Shown here piece by piece: positions 27,583-36,383 of a stretch of DNA of 63,664 nucleotides. The notes under the pieces were generated by a model. The model made no database searches. It was not told where the DNA came from and saw nothing but the letters and a program-made list of their open reading frames with translations. Position 1 is the stretch's first letter. The number at the start of each line of letters is the position of its first letter. The DNA is from DGNJ01 sp002388905 (GTDB lineage: Bacteria; Pseudomonadota; Gammaproteobacteria; Pseudomonadales; Porticoccaceae), in the NCBI GenBank assembly GCA_036843405.1, contig DAITSJ010000022.1:1-63664 (forward strand). The letters are read 5' to 3'. Position numbers and translations under genes: made by a program.

Positions 27583-28809
27583 TTGAAAGATCGTCACTGT
27601 ATTATTATCGGCGGCAGTCACGCCGCCGCCCAGCTCGCGCCCAGCCTGCGACAGAACGGCTGGGACAGCGATATCACCATTATCGGCGCCGAACCGGTAT
27701 TGCCCTACCACCGCCCCCCGCTCTCCAAGACCTACCTGTCGGGGGACAAGAATATCCACGATATCCTCATCCGTCCCCACAGTTTCTACACGGATAACGA
27801 TATCCATACCATGCTCGGGGACCGGGCCGAGTCGATTGACCGGAAACGAAAAGTGGTGGTCATGGCCGATGGCGCGGAGATCCCCTATACCAAGCTGGCC
27901 CTGACCACCGGCTCCCATGTCCGCAAGATCGGACTCCCCGGTGTCGACCTTGGCGGCGTGTTCTATCTGCGGGAACTGGACGACGTGGACAGGATTCGCC
28001 ATTACGTGGGTCGGGGCAAGAAAGCGGTTATCGTCGGCGGCGGCTACATCGGCCTGGAAACAGCCGCCGCCCTGCGCAAGCTGGGCATGGACGTCACTGT
28101 GCTGGAAGCCCTGCCTCGCGTATTGCAGCGTGTCACCGCGCCCGAGGTATCGGCGTTTTACACGCGAATTCATCGCGAGGAAGGCGTCGACATTGTGACC
28201 GACACCGCCATTGGCTCCATACAGGGGAACGGCGACGTCAATGCCGTCACCTGCCAGGACGGCACGGTTCTCGACGCCGATCTGGTCATCATCGGTATTG
28301 GCATACTGCCGGCCACCGAACTGGCCGGGAATGCCGGCCTGGAAGTGGACAACGGCATCGTGGTGGATGAATTCGCCCGCACCAGCGACCACGACATCGT
28401 CGCCGCCGGGGACTGCACTTACCACTACAACCCCATCTATGACAGGCACCTGCGCCTGGAGTCGGTGCAGAACGCCGTCGATCAGGCCAAGGTGGCTGCC
28501 GCCACCCTGTGCGGCAAGCTCGAACCCTACAGCGCCCTGCCCTGGTTCTGGTCCGACCAGTACGACCTGAAACTCCAGATCGCGGGGTTGTCTCAGGGGT
28601 TCGATCAGGTGATAATCCGCGGCGACATTGAGACAAGCCGCAGTTTTGCCGCATTCTACCTCCGGGAAGGAAAGCTGATCGCCGTCGACGCGGTCAACCG
28701 GCCCAAGGAGTTCATGATCAGCAAACGTGCCCTCATGCACCATTTCTCGCCTGACCCCGTGAAGCTGGCCGACGACAGCCTCAAGATTCAGGACGTGCTG
28801 AAACCCTAA
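27583..28809 (+). CDS. FAD-dependent ferredoxin reductase (putidaredoxin reductase-like)
   Basis: A 408-residue NADH:ferredoxin reductase that would pass electrons to the ferredoxin 25 bp downstream. It has the N-terminal FAD motif IIGGSHAAAQLAPSLRQNG, the PYHRPPLSKTYL segment typical of putidaredoxin/rubredoxin reductases, the NAD motif AVIVGGGYIGLETAAALRK and the FAD-end VAAGDC. The start is a TTG at 27583 placed 6 nt after AGAGGTGG; the long frame extending upstream to 27346 would overlap the promoter and has no ribosome site. It is divergent from the tandem P450s. Confidence 0.92.
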   Translation: MKDRHCIIIGGSHAAAQLAPSLRQNGWDSDITIIGAEPVLPYHRPPLSKTYLSGDKNIHDILIRPHSFYTDNDIHTMLGDRAESIDRKRKVVVMADGAEIPYTKLALTTGSHVRKIGLPGVDLGGVFYLRELDDVDRIRHYVGRGKKAVIVGGGYIGLETAAALRKLGMDVTVLEALPRVLQRVTAPEVSAFYTRIHREEGVDIVTDTAIGSIQGNGDVNAVTCQDGTVLDADLVIIGIGILPATELAGNAGLEVDNGIVVDEFARTSDHDIVAAGDCTYHYNPIYDRHLRLESVQNAVDQAKVAAATLCGKLEPYSALPWFWSDQYDLKLQIAGLSQGFDQVIIRGDIETSRSFAAFYLREGKLIAVDAVNRPKEFMISKRALMHHFSPDPVKLADDSLKIQDVLKP

Positions 28810-28834
28810 AACCTAATCAGAGCAGGAGTAAATA

Positions 28835-29155
28835 ATGGCCCAGATCACTTTCATCAATGCCGACGGTTCGTCAAAAGAGGTTCACGTCGAGGCGGGGACC
28901 ACCGTCATGCAGGCCGCCATGGATAACGGCATCGACGGCATCATTGCCGAGTGCGGCGGCGCCTGCAGCTGCGCCACATGCCATGTCTATGTTGACGAGT
29001 CCTGGCTGCCCAAACTGGAAGAGCCCTCCAGCATCGAACAGGACATGATCGAATGTGTCCTGGAGCCCGAGGACAACAGCCGCCTGAGCTGCCAGATCGT
29101 CGTCAGCGAGGACCTGGACGGTCTCGTGGTACGGGTACCCGAATCCCAGTACTGA
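28835..29155 (+). CDS. [2Fe-2S] ferredoxin (putidaredoxin/adrenodoxin type)
   Basis: A 106-residue ferredoxin whose cluster cysteines 40, 46, 49 and 86 follow the C-x5-C-x2-C-x36-C spacing of putidaredoxin. Extra cysteines are at 44 and 74, as is common in this group. The length equals putidaredoxin. CAGGAG precedes the ATG. Together with the upstream reductase it completes a class I P450 electron chain for the CYP101-like enzymes here. Confidence 0.95.
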   Translation: MAQITFINADGSSKEVHVEAGTTVMQAAMDNGIDGIIAECGGACSCATCHVYVDESWLPKLEEPSSIEQDMIECVLEPEDNSRLSCQIVVSEDLDGLVVRVPESQY

Positions 29156-29163
29156 TTCACCGC

Positions 29164-29195
29164 GCCGGACACTTAGCCCAAGCGAAGTGTCCGGC
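29164..29195. terminator. Perfect 11-bp inverted repeat after the ferredoxin gene
   Basis: GCCGGACACTT (29164-29174) pairs perfectly with AAGTGTCCGGC (29185-29195) around a 10-nt loop, 8 bp after the ferredoxin stop. There is no T tract, so it may be a weak terminator or an mRNA 3'-stabilising hairpin in the convergent region with the LLM gene. Confidence 0.5.
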
Positions 29196-29398
29196 CACCT
29201 TACCCCTCTCTCTATCGAAGTAACAACAGGACTGGCGTGCCGGCCTTCGTTTCCCAGGTTGCCGCCAAACGGCACCGCCGCTCTCCCCACCGCTAATGGC
29301 CTCAAACAACGCACAGCGATCCGGGTTTCGATCAACGGGGATGCCGGCTTGACCCGCGTTTGTTTCGAACGCCGGGGGCTGGGGGCTTCAATGTCGCA

Positions 29399-30445
29399 TT
29401 ACGCGGAGATGGCCAACTCATTGCGGACAACCGGCAGCACCTTTTCGGAAAAGACCCGCAGCGATGCTTTCTGCTGCTCGAGATGGCCCACCGAAAAACC
29501 CATGTCGACGACGCCGACGCCGCAATCGTGCAGAGCTTTAAAGCGTTCGATAACAGTATCGACGCCACCCAGGAAATAAGGCTCCGACACCAGTTGCTCG
29601 ATGGGGGGTCCGCCCATGGTTTCGGACTGAAGCATCGACTTTTCCCTGGCCTTGAGTCCCAGGTAATCGTCGAAAACCGACTGGGCTTTGCCGTCGGTTT
29701 CGCCGACACAGGCAATACCCCGGTACAGGACATTTTCGTGCGTGGGCTGCCAGCCGGCCTTGGCACACTCCTCGCGATAAAGCTCAACGAACTGTTCGAC
29801 CATTTCGAGGGGCGCAAAGGAAAAGGCGATGCCCATTTTGCGCCTGGCGGCAAAAATCACCGATTCCTTGCTGTTGCCCGAACCGTACATCGGCGGATGC
29901 GGATATTGCTGGATACGGGGCCAGACGGAAATCGTGCTGAACTGATAGTGTTCGCCCTGCCAGCTGAAGGGCTCCTCTTCCCGCCAGGCCTTCATGATCA
30001 GGTCGATGCCTTCCTGGGTCATGCTCCGGGTCGCTTCCGCCGGGGTATCGTAGGTGTGGTGCTCATTGGGTGTCCCGCGCAGGAACAGCACCACCACCCG
30101 GCCGCCGGTGAGGTTGTCGAGCATGGCGACTTCCTCCGCCAGCCGGATAGGATTGTTGAGGGGTACCAGAGGGCCCAACAGGGCGATGGTGGCTTTTTTT
30201 ACTACCTGGGACAGGGCCGCGGCCAGGACAATGGGGTTGGGGGTCATCATGTACGCCGCGTAGTGGTGTTCGGCAACGCTGACCCAGTCGAATCCCAGCT
30301 CCTCGGCCAGTTGCGCCATCTCGACAGCGTGGGCGACGGACAGGCGGGATACATCGGGTTTACAGATCCTGGGAGCCACCGGCCAGATATCCAGATCCGG
30401 TGCCGGCCCCTCATAGCTGCTCATGGTGAGATAGGAAACTTTCAT
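29399..30445 (-). CDS. LLM-class flavin-dependent monooxygenase (luciferase-like)
   Basis: A 348-residue luciferase-like TIM-barrel protein. The segment FDWVSVAEHHYAAYMMTPNP contains the EHH motif seen in LuxA and other FMN-type group C monooxygenases, and PHPPMYGSGNSKESVIFAARRKMG is the flavin phosphate region. This favours reduced FMN with oxygen over F420, though F420 use cannot be excluded. The start at 30445 follows AGGAG and a strong promoter lies upstream. Possible reactions are Baeyer-Villiger oxidation or hydroxylation of a cyclic intermediate. No flavin reductase gene is adjacent. Confidence 0.8.
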   Translation of the reverse strand: MKVSYLTMSSYEGPAPDLDIWPVAPRICKPDVSRLSVAHAVEMAQLAEELGFDWVSVAEHHYAAYMMTPNPIVLAAALSQVVKKATIALLGPLVPLNNPIRLAEEVAMLDNLTGGRVVVLFLRGTPNEHHTYDTPAEATRSMTQEGIDLIMKAWREEEPFSWQGEHYQFSTISVWPRIQQYPHPPMYGSGNSKESVIFAARRKMGIAFSFAPLEMVEQFVELYREECAKAGWQPTHENVLYRGIACVGETDGKAQSVFDDYLGLKAREKSMLQSETMGGPPIEQLVSEPYFLGGVDTVIERFKALHDCGVGVVDMGFSVGHLEQQKASLRVFSEKVLPVVRNELAISA

Positions 30446-30507
30446 AATGTGCTCCTGGGCGTTTGCTCGTTGCTTGGTCTTATTATGCATAAATTGTACT
30501 TGTATGA

Positions 30508-30535
30508 ATTATAGGCCCCCTGGTAGTTTACTCAA
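30508..30535 (-). promoter_or_regulatory. Sigma-70-type promoter for the LLM monooxygenase gene
   Basis: On the minus strand TTGAGT (30530-30535) and a perfect TATAAT (30508-30513) are 16 bp apart, about 60 bp upstream of the start at 30445. The remaining sequence up to 30747 (about 210 bp) holds no recognisable gene and serves as leader of the VOC gene. Confidence 0.65.
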
Positions 30536-30747
30536 CTGTTTTTTACCTGTGTGTCGATACTTACTATTCCCGGTCCGGGGTAGCAGCGGACGCCATTGTC
30601 GCCGAAACACCGCCACGTCTACCCAATATTGGGGAAAATCGATACACTCAAGCCAAAATACGGATTCGAAAACCAGGAAAGTCAATAAAACAAGCGCCGA
30701 CTGCCACCCGTTATTTTCGACATACCACAAACACCAGGGGATTGATA

Positions 30748-31242
30748 ATGCCAACCACTGAGAACCTTTTGCGAGGCTTTTTCCAGGTGGGCTATGCCAC
30801 CACCGACCTGGATCGGGCCATGGCCATGTTCGGGGATACCTTCGGTATCGGCGAGTTCGCCCAGATGCGCGACCTCCCCTCCCAGGCCCCTCACGGCGGC
30901 GAAATGGTCGCCAGCTTTGCCCTGGCCTATGTGGGCGACACCATGATTGAACTGATTCAACCCATGGGTGGTGACGATGCAATGCTCCGGGATTACCTTC
31001 CGGACAACGGTTTCGCCGTCCGCCAGCACCACCTGGCCTATTCCCTGCCCTCCATGGTGGACCTGGAAGCAACCGAACAGGCGCTGAGAAACAAGGGTAT
31101 CGATATCGTGATCAAGGGAAAGGGCATGGATATCGTCGATTTCTTTTACGCCGACACCCGGCCCCAGTTGGGCCATTACAGCGAATACATCTACCTGTCG
31201 GAAAAGGGGCGGGACGCATACGAACAACTGCCCCATTATTGA
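30748..31242 (+). CDS. VOC-superfamily protein (glyoxalase/dioxygenase fold)
   Basis: A 164-residue vicinal-oxygen-chelate protein. The N-terminus FFQVGYATTDLDRAMAMFGDTFGIGEF is the first beta-alpha-beta-beta-beta module, and later residues include VRQHHLAYSLP and YSEYIYLSEKG with candidate metal ligands (His, Glu). VOC proteins include glyoxalases, extradiol dioxygenases and epimerases. AGGGG is just upstream of the ATG at 30748. It precedes the sulfotransferase gene by 43 bp. Exact activity cannot be given. Confidence 0.75.
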   Translation: MPTTENLLRGFFQVGYATTDLDRAMAMFGDTFGIGEFAQMRDLPSQAPHGGEMVASFALAYVGDTMIELIQPMGGDDAMLRDYLPDNGFAVRQHHLAYSLPSMVDLEATEQALRNKGIDIVIKGKGMDIVDFFYADTRPQLGHYSEYIYLSEKGRDAYEQLPHY

Positions 31243-31285
31243 TTTCCAAAACCACAAATCCGAGCCGATACTGCGAGAAGCCAAG

Positions 31286-32494
31286 ATGACCAATAGCGAG
31301 CCAATGCCCGGCACTCTTGCCGAACCACTGACCCTGGACACGCTGCTGCGCGCCGCCGAAAAATCCACCGGCCTCGACAACTGGGGAGAAGACCAGACCT
31401 TCCAGATCGGTCTGGAACAACTGGTGAAGGCGGTAGAGGCCATGGACCCGTCGCCGGAGTTCCGGGCCAATGTCCACAACAGCCTGGTGCAGACCCTCGG
31501 TTTGCGCCTGCACATGGTGGACGATGCCGTCAAAAACCCGGAGATCACCCGCGCCAGGATCGAGAAACCGCTGATTATCGTGGGCCTGCCCCGCACCGGC
31601 ACCACCATCCTCTATGACCTGCTGTCCCTGGATCCCGCCCTGCGCTGGCCCCGGGAATGGGAAACCTTCATTCCCTGGCCGGCGCCGGAAGCGGCGACCA
31701 TGGATACGGACCCGCGCATCGAGGTCATCAACAGCCAGTATCGGGCCATGCTGGAAAAGGCCCCCGAGCTGGAAACCATCCAGCGCTTCGATGCGACCCG
31801 CCCCGGTGAGTGCAACCACATCTTCACCCACCACTTCTCCAGCACCAACTTCTCCGCTGAATGGTCCGTGCCCACCTACCAGGAATGGTACAACCGCAAC
31901 AGGATTCCCGGTCACTACGCCACCCACAAGCGGGTTCTCCAGCAGTTGCAGTGGAAAGGTCCCAGGGGCGACTGGTTGCTCAAATCACCGGAACACCTGT
32001 TCGACCTGGAGGGCCTGCTGGACACCTACCCCGATGCCCAACTGGTCTGGACACACCGGGACCCGGCGCTGACCCTGTCGTCGATTTCCAGCATGATCCA
32101 TGCCCTGATCAAGGCCCAGGGACTTTCCGTGCCCAAGGAAAACGTGGGCGCCATGATGTGGAACACCTGGCAGGTCGGCATGGGTCGGGGCACCCGCAGC
32201 CGCAACGACGACCCGCGCATCGAGAATGCCATCCTCGACCTGGCCCACCGGGACGTGGTCAGGGACCCGGTCGCCGCCGTGAGAAAGATCTACGATCACT
32301 TCGGCCGCGAGTTCAGCGAGGAACACGCCCGCCTGATTGACGATTTCATACACAACAACCCGGCCGCCTCGCGCATCGGCAAGCACAAGCACAGCCCGGA
32401 AGAATATGGCCTGGATGTCGGCGAGATCCGCGAGAAACTGGCCGGTTACTACGACCGCTTCGGCGATTTCTGCAAGCGACCCAACGAGCCCTGA
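31286..32494 (+). CDS. Sulfotransferase-family protein
   Basis: A 402-residue PAPS-dependent sulfotransferase homologue. The 5'-phosphosulfate loop is visible as IIVGLPRTGTTILYDLL near residue 94, and the 3'-phosphate-binding region as LVWTHRDPALTLSSISS near 251. It would transfer sulfate to a hydroxyl group of a small molecule; many such bacterial proteins with PRTGTT are uncharacterised. Placed after a VOC gene and before CoA-transferase genes, it may modify a hydroxylated pathway compound or act in unrelated cell-surface chemistry. Confidence 0.8.
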   Translation: MTNSEPMPGTLAEPLTLDTLLRAAEKSTGLDNWGEDQTFQIGLEQLVKAVEAMDPSPEFRANVHNSLVQTLGLRLHMVDDAVKNPEITRARIEKPLIIVGLPRTGTTILYDLLSLDPALRWPREWETFIPWPAPEAATMDTDPRIEVINSQYRAMLEKAPELETIQRFDATRPGECNHIFTHHFSSTNFSAEWSVPTYQEWYNRNRIPGHYATHKRVLQQLQWKGPRGDWLLKSPEHLFDLEGLLDTYPDAQLVWTHRDPALTLSSISSMIHALIKAQGLSVPKENVGAMMWNTWQVGMGRGTRSRNDDPRIENAILDLAHRDVVRDPVAAVRKIYDHFGREFSEEHARLIDDFIHNNPAASRIGKHKHSPEEYGLDVGEIREKLAGYYDRFGDFCKRPNEP

Positions 32495-32704
32495 CCGGAA
32501 CCGAACGGGTTACAGACACCTTCGAGATTAACTGCGCCGTCCCGAACTCAGCCCGGGACAGACAAGGCTGGCGCCATATCCGGGAAATGGCCGGGAAGGC
32601 GCCTGGCGCTCCCTCTAGAAATTTGATTAATGCCTCGCCATTGCTCAAAATAGCCGGCTTGTGCACTTGCCACCGAACAACGAACCACCATAGGAGCGCA
32701 GTGA

Positions 32705-33406
32705 ATGTCGGGTTTCGATAAAGTCGTCAACAGCTATGAAGAGGCCATGGAGGGACTGGCGGACGGCATGACCGTTCTCGCCGGTGGCTTCGGCCTGAGC
32801 GGCATCCCCGAGAACCTTATCAACCAGATCAAGAAACTGGGCGTCAAGGATCTCACCGTGGTTTCCAACAACTGCGGCGTCGATGGCTTTGGCCTGGGAA
32901 TTCTGCTCGAGGACAAGCAGATCAAAAAGATGGTGGCCTCCTACGTGGGCGAGAACAAACTGTTCGAGCGACAGATGATGTCCGGGGAACTGGAGGTGGA
33001 ACTGACCCCGCAGGGAACCCTGGCCGAAAAACTCCGTGCCGGTGGTGCGGGGATCCCCGCCTTCTTTACCGCCACCGCCTATGGCACCCCCATCGGCGAA
33101 GGCAAGGAAGTGCGGGAATTCCACGGCAGGCCCCATATTCTCGAGCAGGCCATTACCGGCGACTTTTCCATCGTCAAGGCCTGGAAGGCGGATCGCTACG
33201 GCAACGCCATCTACCGGGGCACCGCCCGCAACTTCAACCCGGAAATCGCCACCGCCGGCAGGATCTGTGTCATGGAAGTGGAAGAGATCGTCGAACCCGG
33301 CGAACTGGACCCCAACTATATCCACACACCGGGTATTTTTGTCGACCGCCTGATTCAGGGCACTTTCGAAAAACGTATCGAGCGGCGCACCGTCCGCGAA
33401 GCCTGA
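32705..33406 (+). CDS. scoA: 3-oxoacid CoA-transferase, subunit A
   Basis: A 233-residue alpha subunit of a SCOT/AtoD/PcaI-type CoA-transferase, which moves CoA from succinyl-CoA to a 3-oxoacid. GGFGLSGIPENLI near residue 28 is the CoA-binding signature, and TVVSNNCGVDGFGLG follows. It lies 14 bp before the beta subunit gene. In the catabolic context it would activate acetoacetate or a 3-oxo dicarboxylate for thiolysis. Which acid is used is not evident. Confidence 0.92.
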   Translation: MSGFDKVVNSYEEAMEGLADGMTVLAGGFGLSGIPENLINQIKKLGVKDLTVVSNNCGVDGFGLGILLEDKQIKKMVASYVGENKLFERQMMSGELEVELTPQGTLAEKLRAGGAGIPAFFTATAYGTPIGEGKEVREFHGRPHILEQAITGDFSIVKAWKADRYGNAIYRGTARNFNPEIATAGRICVMEVEEIVEPGELDPNYIHTPGIFVDRLIQGTFEKRIERRTVREA

Positions 33407-33420
33407 GGGAGACCAGCACT

Positions 33421-34083
33421 ATGTCACTGACACGGGAACAAATGGCAATGCGCGTAGCGCGCACAATCGAGGACGGCTCCTACGTCAACCTGGGAATCGG
33501 TATCCCCACTCTGGTGGCCAACTACATCCCCGAGGGCCGGGAAGTGATGCTGCAATCCGAGAACGGCCTGCTGGGCATGGGCCCCTTCCCCACCGAGGAC
33601 GAAGTGGACGCCGACTATATCAACGCCGGCAAGCAGACCATCACCACCGTCAACGGTTCGTCCATTTTCTCGTCGGCGGAATCCTTCGCCATGATCCGGG
33701 GCGGCCATGTGGACATGACGGCCCTGGGTGCCTTTGAGGTGGACGTCAACGGCAATATCGCCTCCTGGATGGTGCCGGGCAAGCTGATCAAGGGCATGGG
33801 CGGTTCCATGGACCTGGTGGCCGGGGCCAAGAATATCGTCTGCATGATGACCCACACCGACAAGGAAGGGAACTCCAAGCTGCTCAAGCAGTGCAAGCTG
33901 CCCCTGACCGGTGCCGGCTGTATCCGCCGGGTACTGACCGACCTGGCTTTTGTCGAAATCGATATCGAAAACAGCCGCTATATCCTCCGGGAAACCGCGC
34001 CCGGCGTCTCCCCCGACGAGGTCGTGAGCAAGACCGAAGGGGAGATGATCGTTGCCGACGATGTCCGGGAAATGGACGTCTGA
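33421..34083 (+). CDS. scoB: 3-oxoacid CoA-transferase, subunit B
   Basis: A 220-residue beta subunit. The catalytic glutamate lies in SENGLLGMGPFP near residue 46, and GGHVDMTALGAFEVD is conserved. Together with scoA it forms the usual heterotetramer. A strong GC-rich hairpin lies 15-40 bp after its stop. Confidence 0.92.
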   Translation: MSLTREQMAMRVARTIEDGSYVNLGIGIPTLVANYIPEGREVMLQSENGLLGMGPFPTEDEVDADYINAGKQTITTVNGSSIFSSAESFAMIRGGHVDMTALGAFEVDVNGNIASWMVPGKLIKGMGGSMDLVAGAKNIVCMMTHTDKEGNSKLLKQCKLPLTGAGCIRRVLTDLAFVEIDIENSRYILRETAPGVSPDEVVSKTEGEMIVADDVREMDV

Positions 34084-34098
34084 TACCCGCCTCGCCAC

Positions 34099-34123
34099 CC
34101 GCTCCGCCCGCCGGGCGGGGCGG
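34099..34123 (+). terminator. GC-rich hairpin after scoB
   Basis: CCGCTCCGCCCG and CGGGCGGGGCGG pair almost perfectly (one T-G pair) shortly after the scoB stop. There is no T tract, so intrinsic termination is uncertain; it may protect the 3' end. Confidence 0.4.
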
Positions 34124-34258
34124 ATGAGCGCTGCGCACCACCGATTCCACACCAGCCAAAGCCCGATCCATTGACCGGCGTCAAGCCCGTCGTTTTCCCG
34201 GAATGGGCGCTTTGTGCGATAATTGTCCTGTGAAGGTTACAGAACCGGTGATCGATTT

Positions 34259-34687
34259 ATGAGCGCAGCCAATCCCTATATCCTGCTCGGCGGCGAGGAC
34301 GGCGTCCGCAAGCTGGCCAATGCCTTTTACGACGTCATGGACGAACTGCCGGAAGCACGGACCATCCGCAATATGCACAAGGAGAACCTGGATCAGGTCA
34401 AGGAACACCTGTTCATGTTTCTCACCGGCTGGTTTGGCGGACCGCCCCTGTATTATGAGGCCAAGGGCACGGTATGCCTGACCGAACCCCACCGCCCCTA
34501 CCACATCGGTCCCGAAGAGCGCGACCAGTGGCTGATGTGCATGGACAAGGCCCTGGACCGTATCGGCGCCAGCGACGAACTCAAGGAAATGGTCAGGGAG
34601 CCCTTTTTCCAGCTTGCCGATACCGTGCGCAACAGGGACAGTTCCGAGCGGCCCAAACTCCCCGATAACGTTATCGCGGTGGGCTGA
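34259..34687 (+). CDS. Group 2 truncated hemoglobin
   Basis: A 142-residue truncated hemoglobin of group 2 (TrHbO). The diagnostic FLTGWFGGPPLYYEAKG is present, followed by the proximal histidine region EPHRPYHIGPEERDQWLMCMDKAL with the conserved Trp of the G helix. The start is the ATG at 34259; the ribosome site (GGTGAT) is weak. Group 2 members bind oxygen tightly and handle NO or peroxide or aid oxygen supply. It is a single gene between CoA-transferase and CoA-ligase genes. Confidence 0.9.
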   Translation: MSAANPYILLGGEDGVRKLANAFYDVMDELPEARTIRNMHKENLDQVKEHLFMFLTGWFGGPPLYYEAKGTVCLTEPHRPYHIGPEERDQWLMCMDKALDRIGASDELKEMVREPFFQLADTVRNRDSSERPKLPDNVIAVG

Positions 34688-34768
34688 CAAGACGGGCGGC
34701 CGGGTCCTGCGGCTCGGGGAAGTGCTCCTTGCGCTCCCTGCGACTACCGCTGGCAGGGCCGGTCTTGC

Positions 34769-36340
34769 CTAGCCCTCTGCGCCCGCCCCGGACTTTTCCC
34801 TGAAGACGCTACGCAGATCCCGCTTGAGTATCTTGCCGCTGGGGTTCTTGGGAAGCGCGTCGACAAAATAGACCCGCTTGGGCACCTTGAACGGCGCCAT
34901 TACCCTGGCGCAATGGTCAACCACCTGCGCCTCGGTCAGTTCACTGTCCCGCCTGCGGACCACCACGGCCGTCACCGCCTCCACCCACCGGGCATCGGGC
35001 AGCCCGATCACCGCCACCTCCGCCACCTGGGGCAGTTGATAGACGACTTCCTCCACCTCCCGGCTGGCGACGTTTTCACCGCCGGTCTTGATCATGTCTT
35101 TTTTGCGATCCACCACCCGGATATAGCCCTCGTCATCGACGACAGCCAAGTCGCCGCTATGGAACCAACCGCCCCGAAATGCCTCCCGGGTCTTTCCCTC
35201 GTCGCGGTAATAACCATCCAGCAATTGGGGCGAGCGGTGGACGATCTCGCCGATCTGCCCGGCAGCCACGTCCGTACCCTCGTCGTCCACCACCCGGGTC
35301 TCGACATTGATCACCGGCCGCCCGGCGGCCCCGGCCTTGCGCAACTGGTCCTCGGGCTTTAGCACGACCGCCAGGGGCGCGATCTCGGTCTGGCCGTAGC
35401 AATTCCAGAGACGCAGTGCGGGCAGCCTGTCCTGGATTTCCCGGAGGATTTCAACCGGCATGGCCGACGCCCCGTAGTATCCCTTCTCCAGGGTCGACAG
35501 ATCGGTGGCCTCGAACCGCTGCGAGCGCAGCAGCCCGATCCATACCGTCGGCGGTGCGAAAAAGGAATTGATGCGGTGGCGCTCCATCAGTTGCAGCAGG
35601 TTATCCGGATCGGGGCGGGCCGTGATCACATGGCCGGCGCCCACGTAGATACCGGGCCCGAGATACACATCAAGCTGGGCACAGTGGTAGAGAGGCAGGG
35701 CGTGGAGGATGTTGTCCCGGGCCTCGATCTCGATATCGACGACACAGCTCACGTACTGCCAGATAACCGCCTCGTGGCTGAGCATGGCGCCCTTGGGATG
35801 CGACTCGGTGCCGCTGGTATAAATAATCTGCGCCAGGGAGCCCCCATGAATCCCGGTCCCCGGGGGCGATCCGGGCGCATCCGCCAGTTCGCGAAAATTC
35901 CGCATCGCCGGTACCGGCTCGGACGGGTGCTCACCCGGTAGCCAGAGAAGCTCCTCCACACCAGTGCCGGCGGCGGCCCGCTGGCCGGTCCCGGCATGCT
36001 CACTGTCGACACAAAGCCATTTCGCACCGGAATGGTCGAGAATGTAGCCAATCTCTTCGCGGTTGAGCATGAAATTGATGGGCACGAGCACCGCGCCCCG
36101 CCTGGCCAGGGCAAAACGCAGGGCGACTACCGCGTGGGAGTTGCGCGACAGCACGGCAACCCGGTCTCCCTCGCCGACGCCATGCCGCGCCAGGGCTGCC
36201 GCAAGGGCGGAGCAGATTCCTTCGAGACGGGCATAGGTCCAGGCTGTGTCGCCGCAAATCACCGCCGTTTTATCCGGCATCCGGGCGGCCGTTCGCGTCA
36301 ACAGGTCGCCCAGTGTCTGCCGTCGTAGTTCCCCGGCCAT
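34769..36340 (-). CDS. Acyl-CoA synthetase (AMP-binding, FadD-like)
   Basis: A 523-residue acid:CoA ligase. It carries the AMP loop IIYTSGTESHPKGAMLSH near residue 165, the YGQTE motif, GGWFHSGDLAVVDDEGY, the hinge DRKKDMIKTGGENV and the catalytic lysine end KNPSGKILKRDLR. The glutamate in TSGTES replaces the usual threonine/glycine of the loop (TSGTTG-type), a modest oddity. The start at 36340 has GAGGGG upstream. Last gene of the minus-strand beta-oxidation set; it would activate the pathway acid. Confidence 0.9.
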   Translation of the reverse strand: MAGELRRQTLGDLLTRTAARMPDKTAVICGDTAWTYARLEGICSALAAALARHGVGEGDRVAVLSRNSHAVVALRFALARRGAVLVPINFMLNREEIGYILDHSGAKWLCVDSEHAGTGQRAAAGTGVEELLWLPGEHPSEPVPAMRNFRELADAPGSPPGTGIHGGSLAQIIYTSGTESHPKGAMLSHEAVIWQYVSCVVDIEIEARDNILHALPLYHCAQLDVYLGPGIYVGAGHVITARPDPDNLLQLMERHRINSFFAPPTVWIGLLRSQRFEATDLSTLEKGYYGASAMPVEILREIQDRLPALRLWNCYGQTEIAPLAVVLKPEDQLRKAGAAGRPVINVETRVVDDEGTDVAAGQIGEIVHRSPQLLDGYYRDEGKTREAFRGGWFHSGDLAVVDDEGYIRVVDRKKDMIKTGGENVASREVEEVVYQLPQVAEVAVIGLPDARWVEAVTAVVVRRRDSELTEAQVVDHCARVMAPFKVPKRVYFVDALPKNPSGKILKRDLRSVFREKSGAGAEG

Positions 36341-36383
36341 GGCTTGCCCCTCAATTGGTGGAATTTTTTTCCGGGTGCCGGTT

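Noticed and set aside
34687..34769. CAAGAC...GTCTTG inverted repeat between the hemoglobin and CoA-ligase genes as a shared terminator
   Set aside because: The arms are only 6 bp with a loop of more than 60 nt and no T tract.
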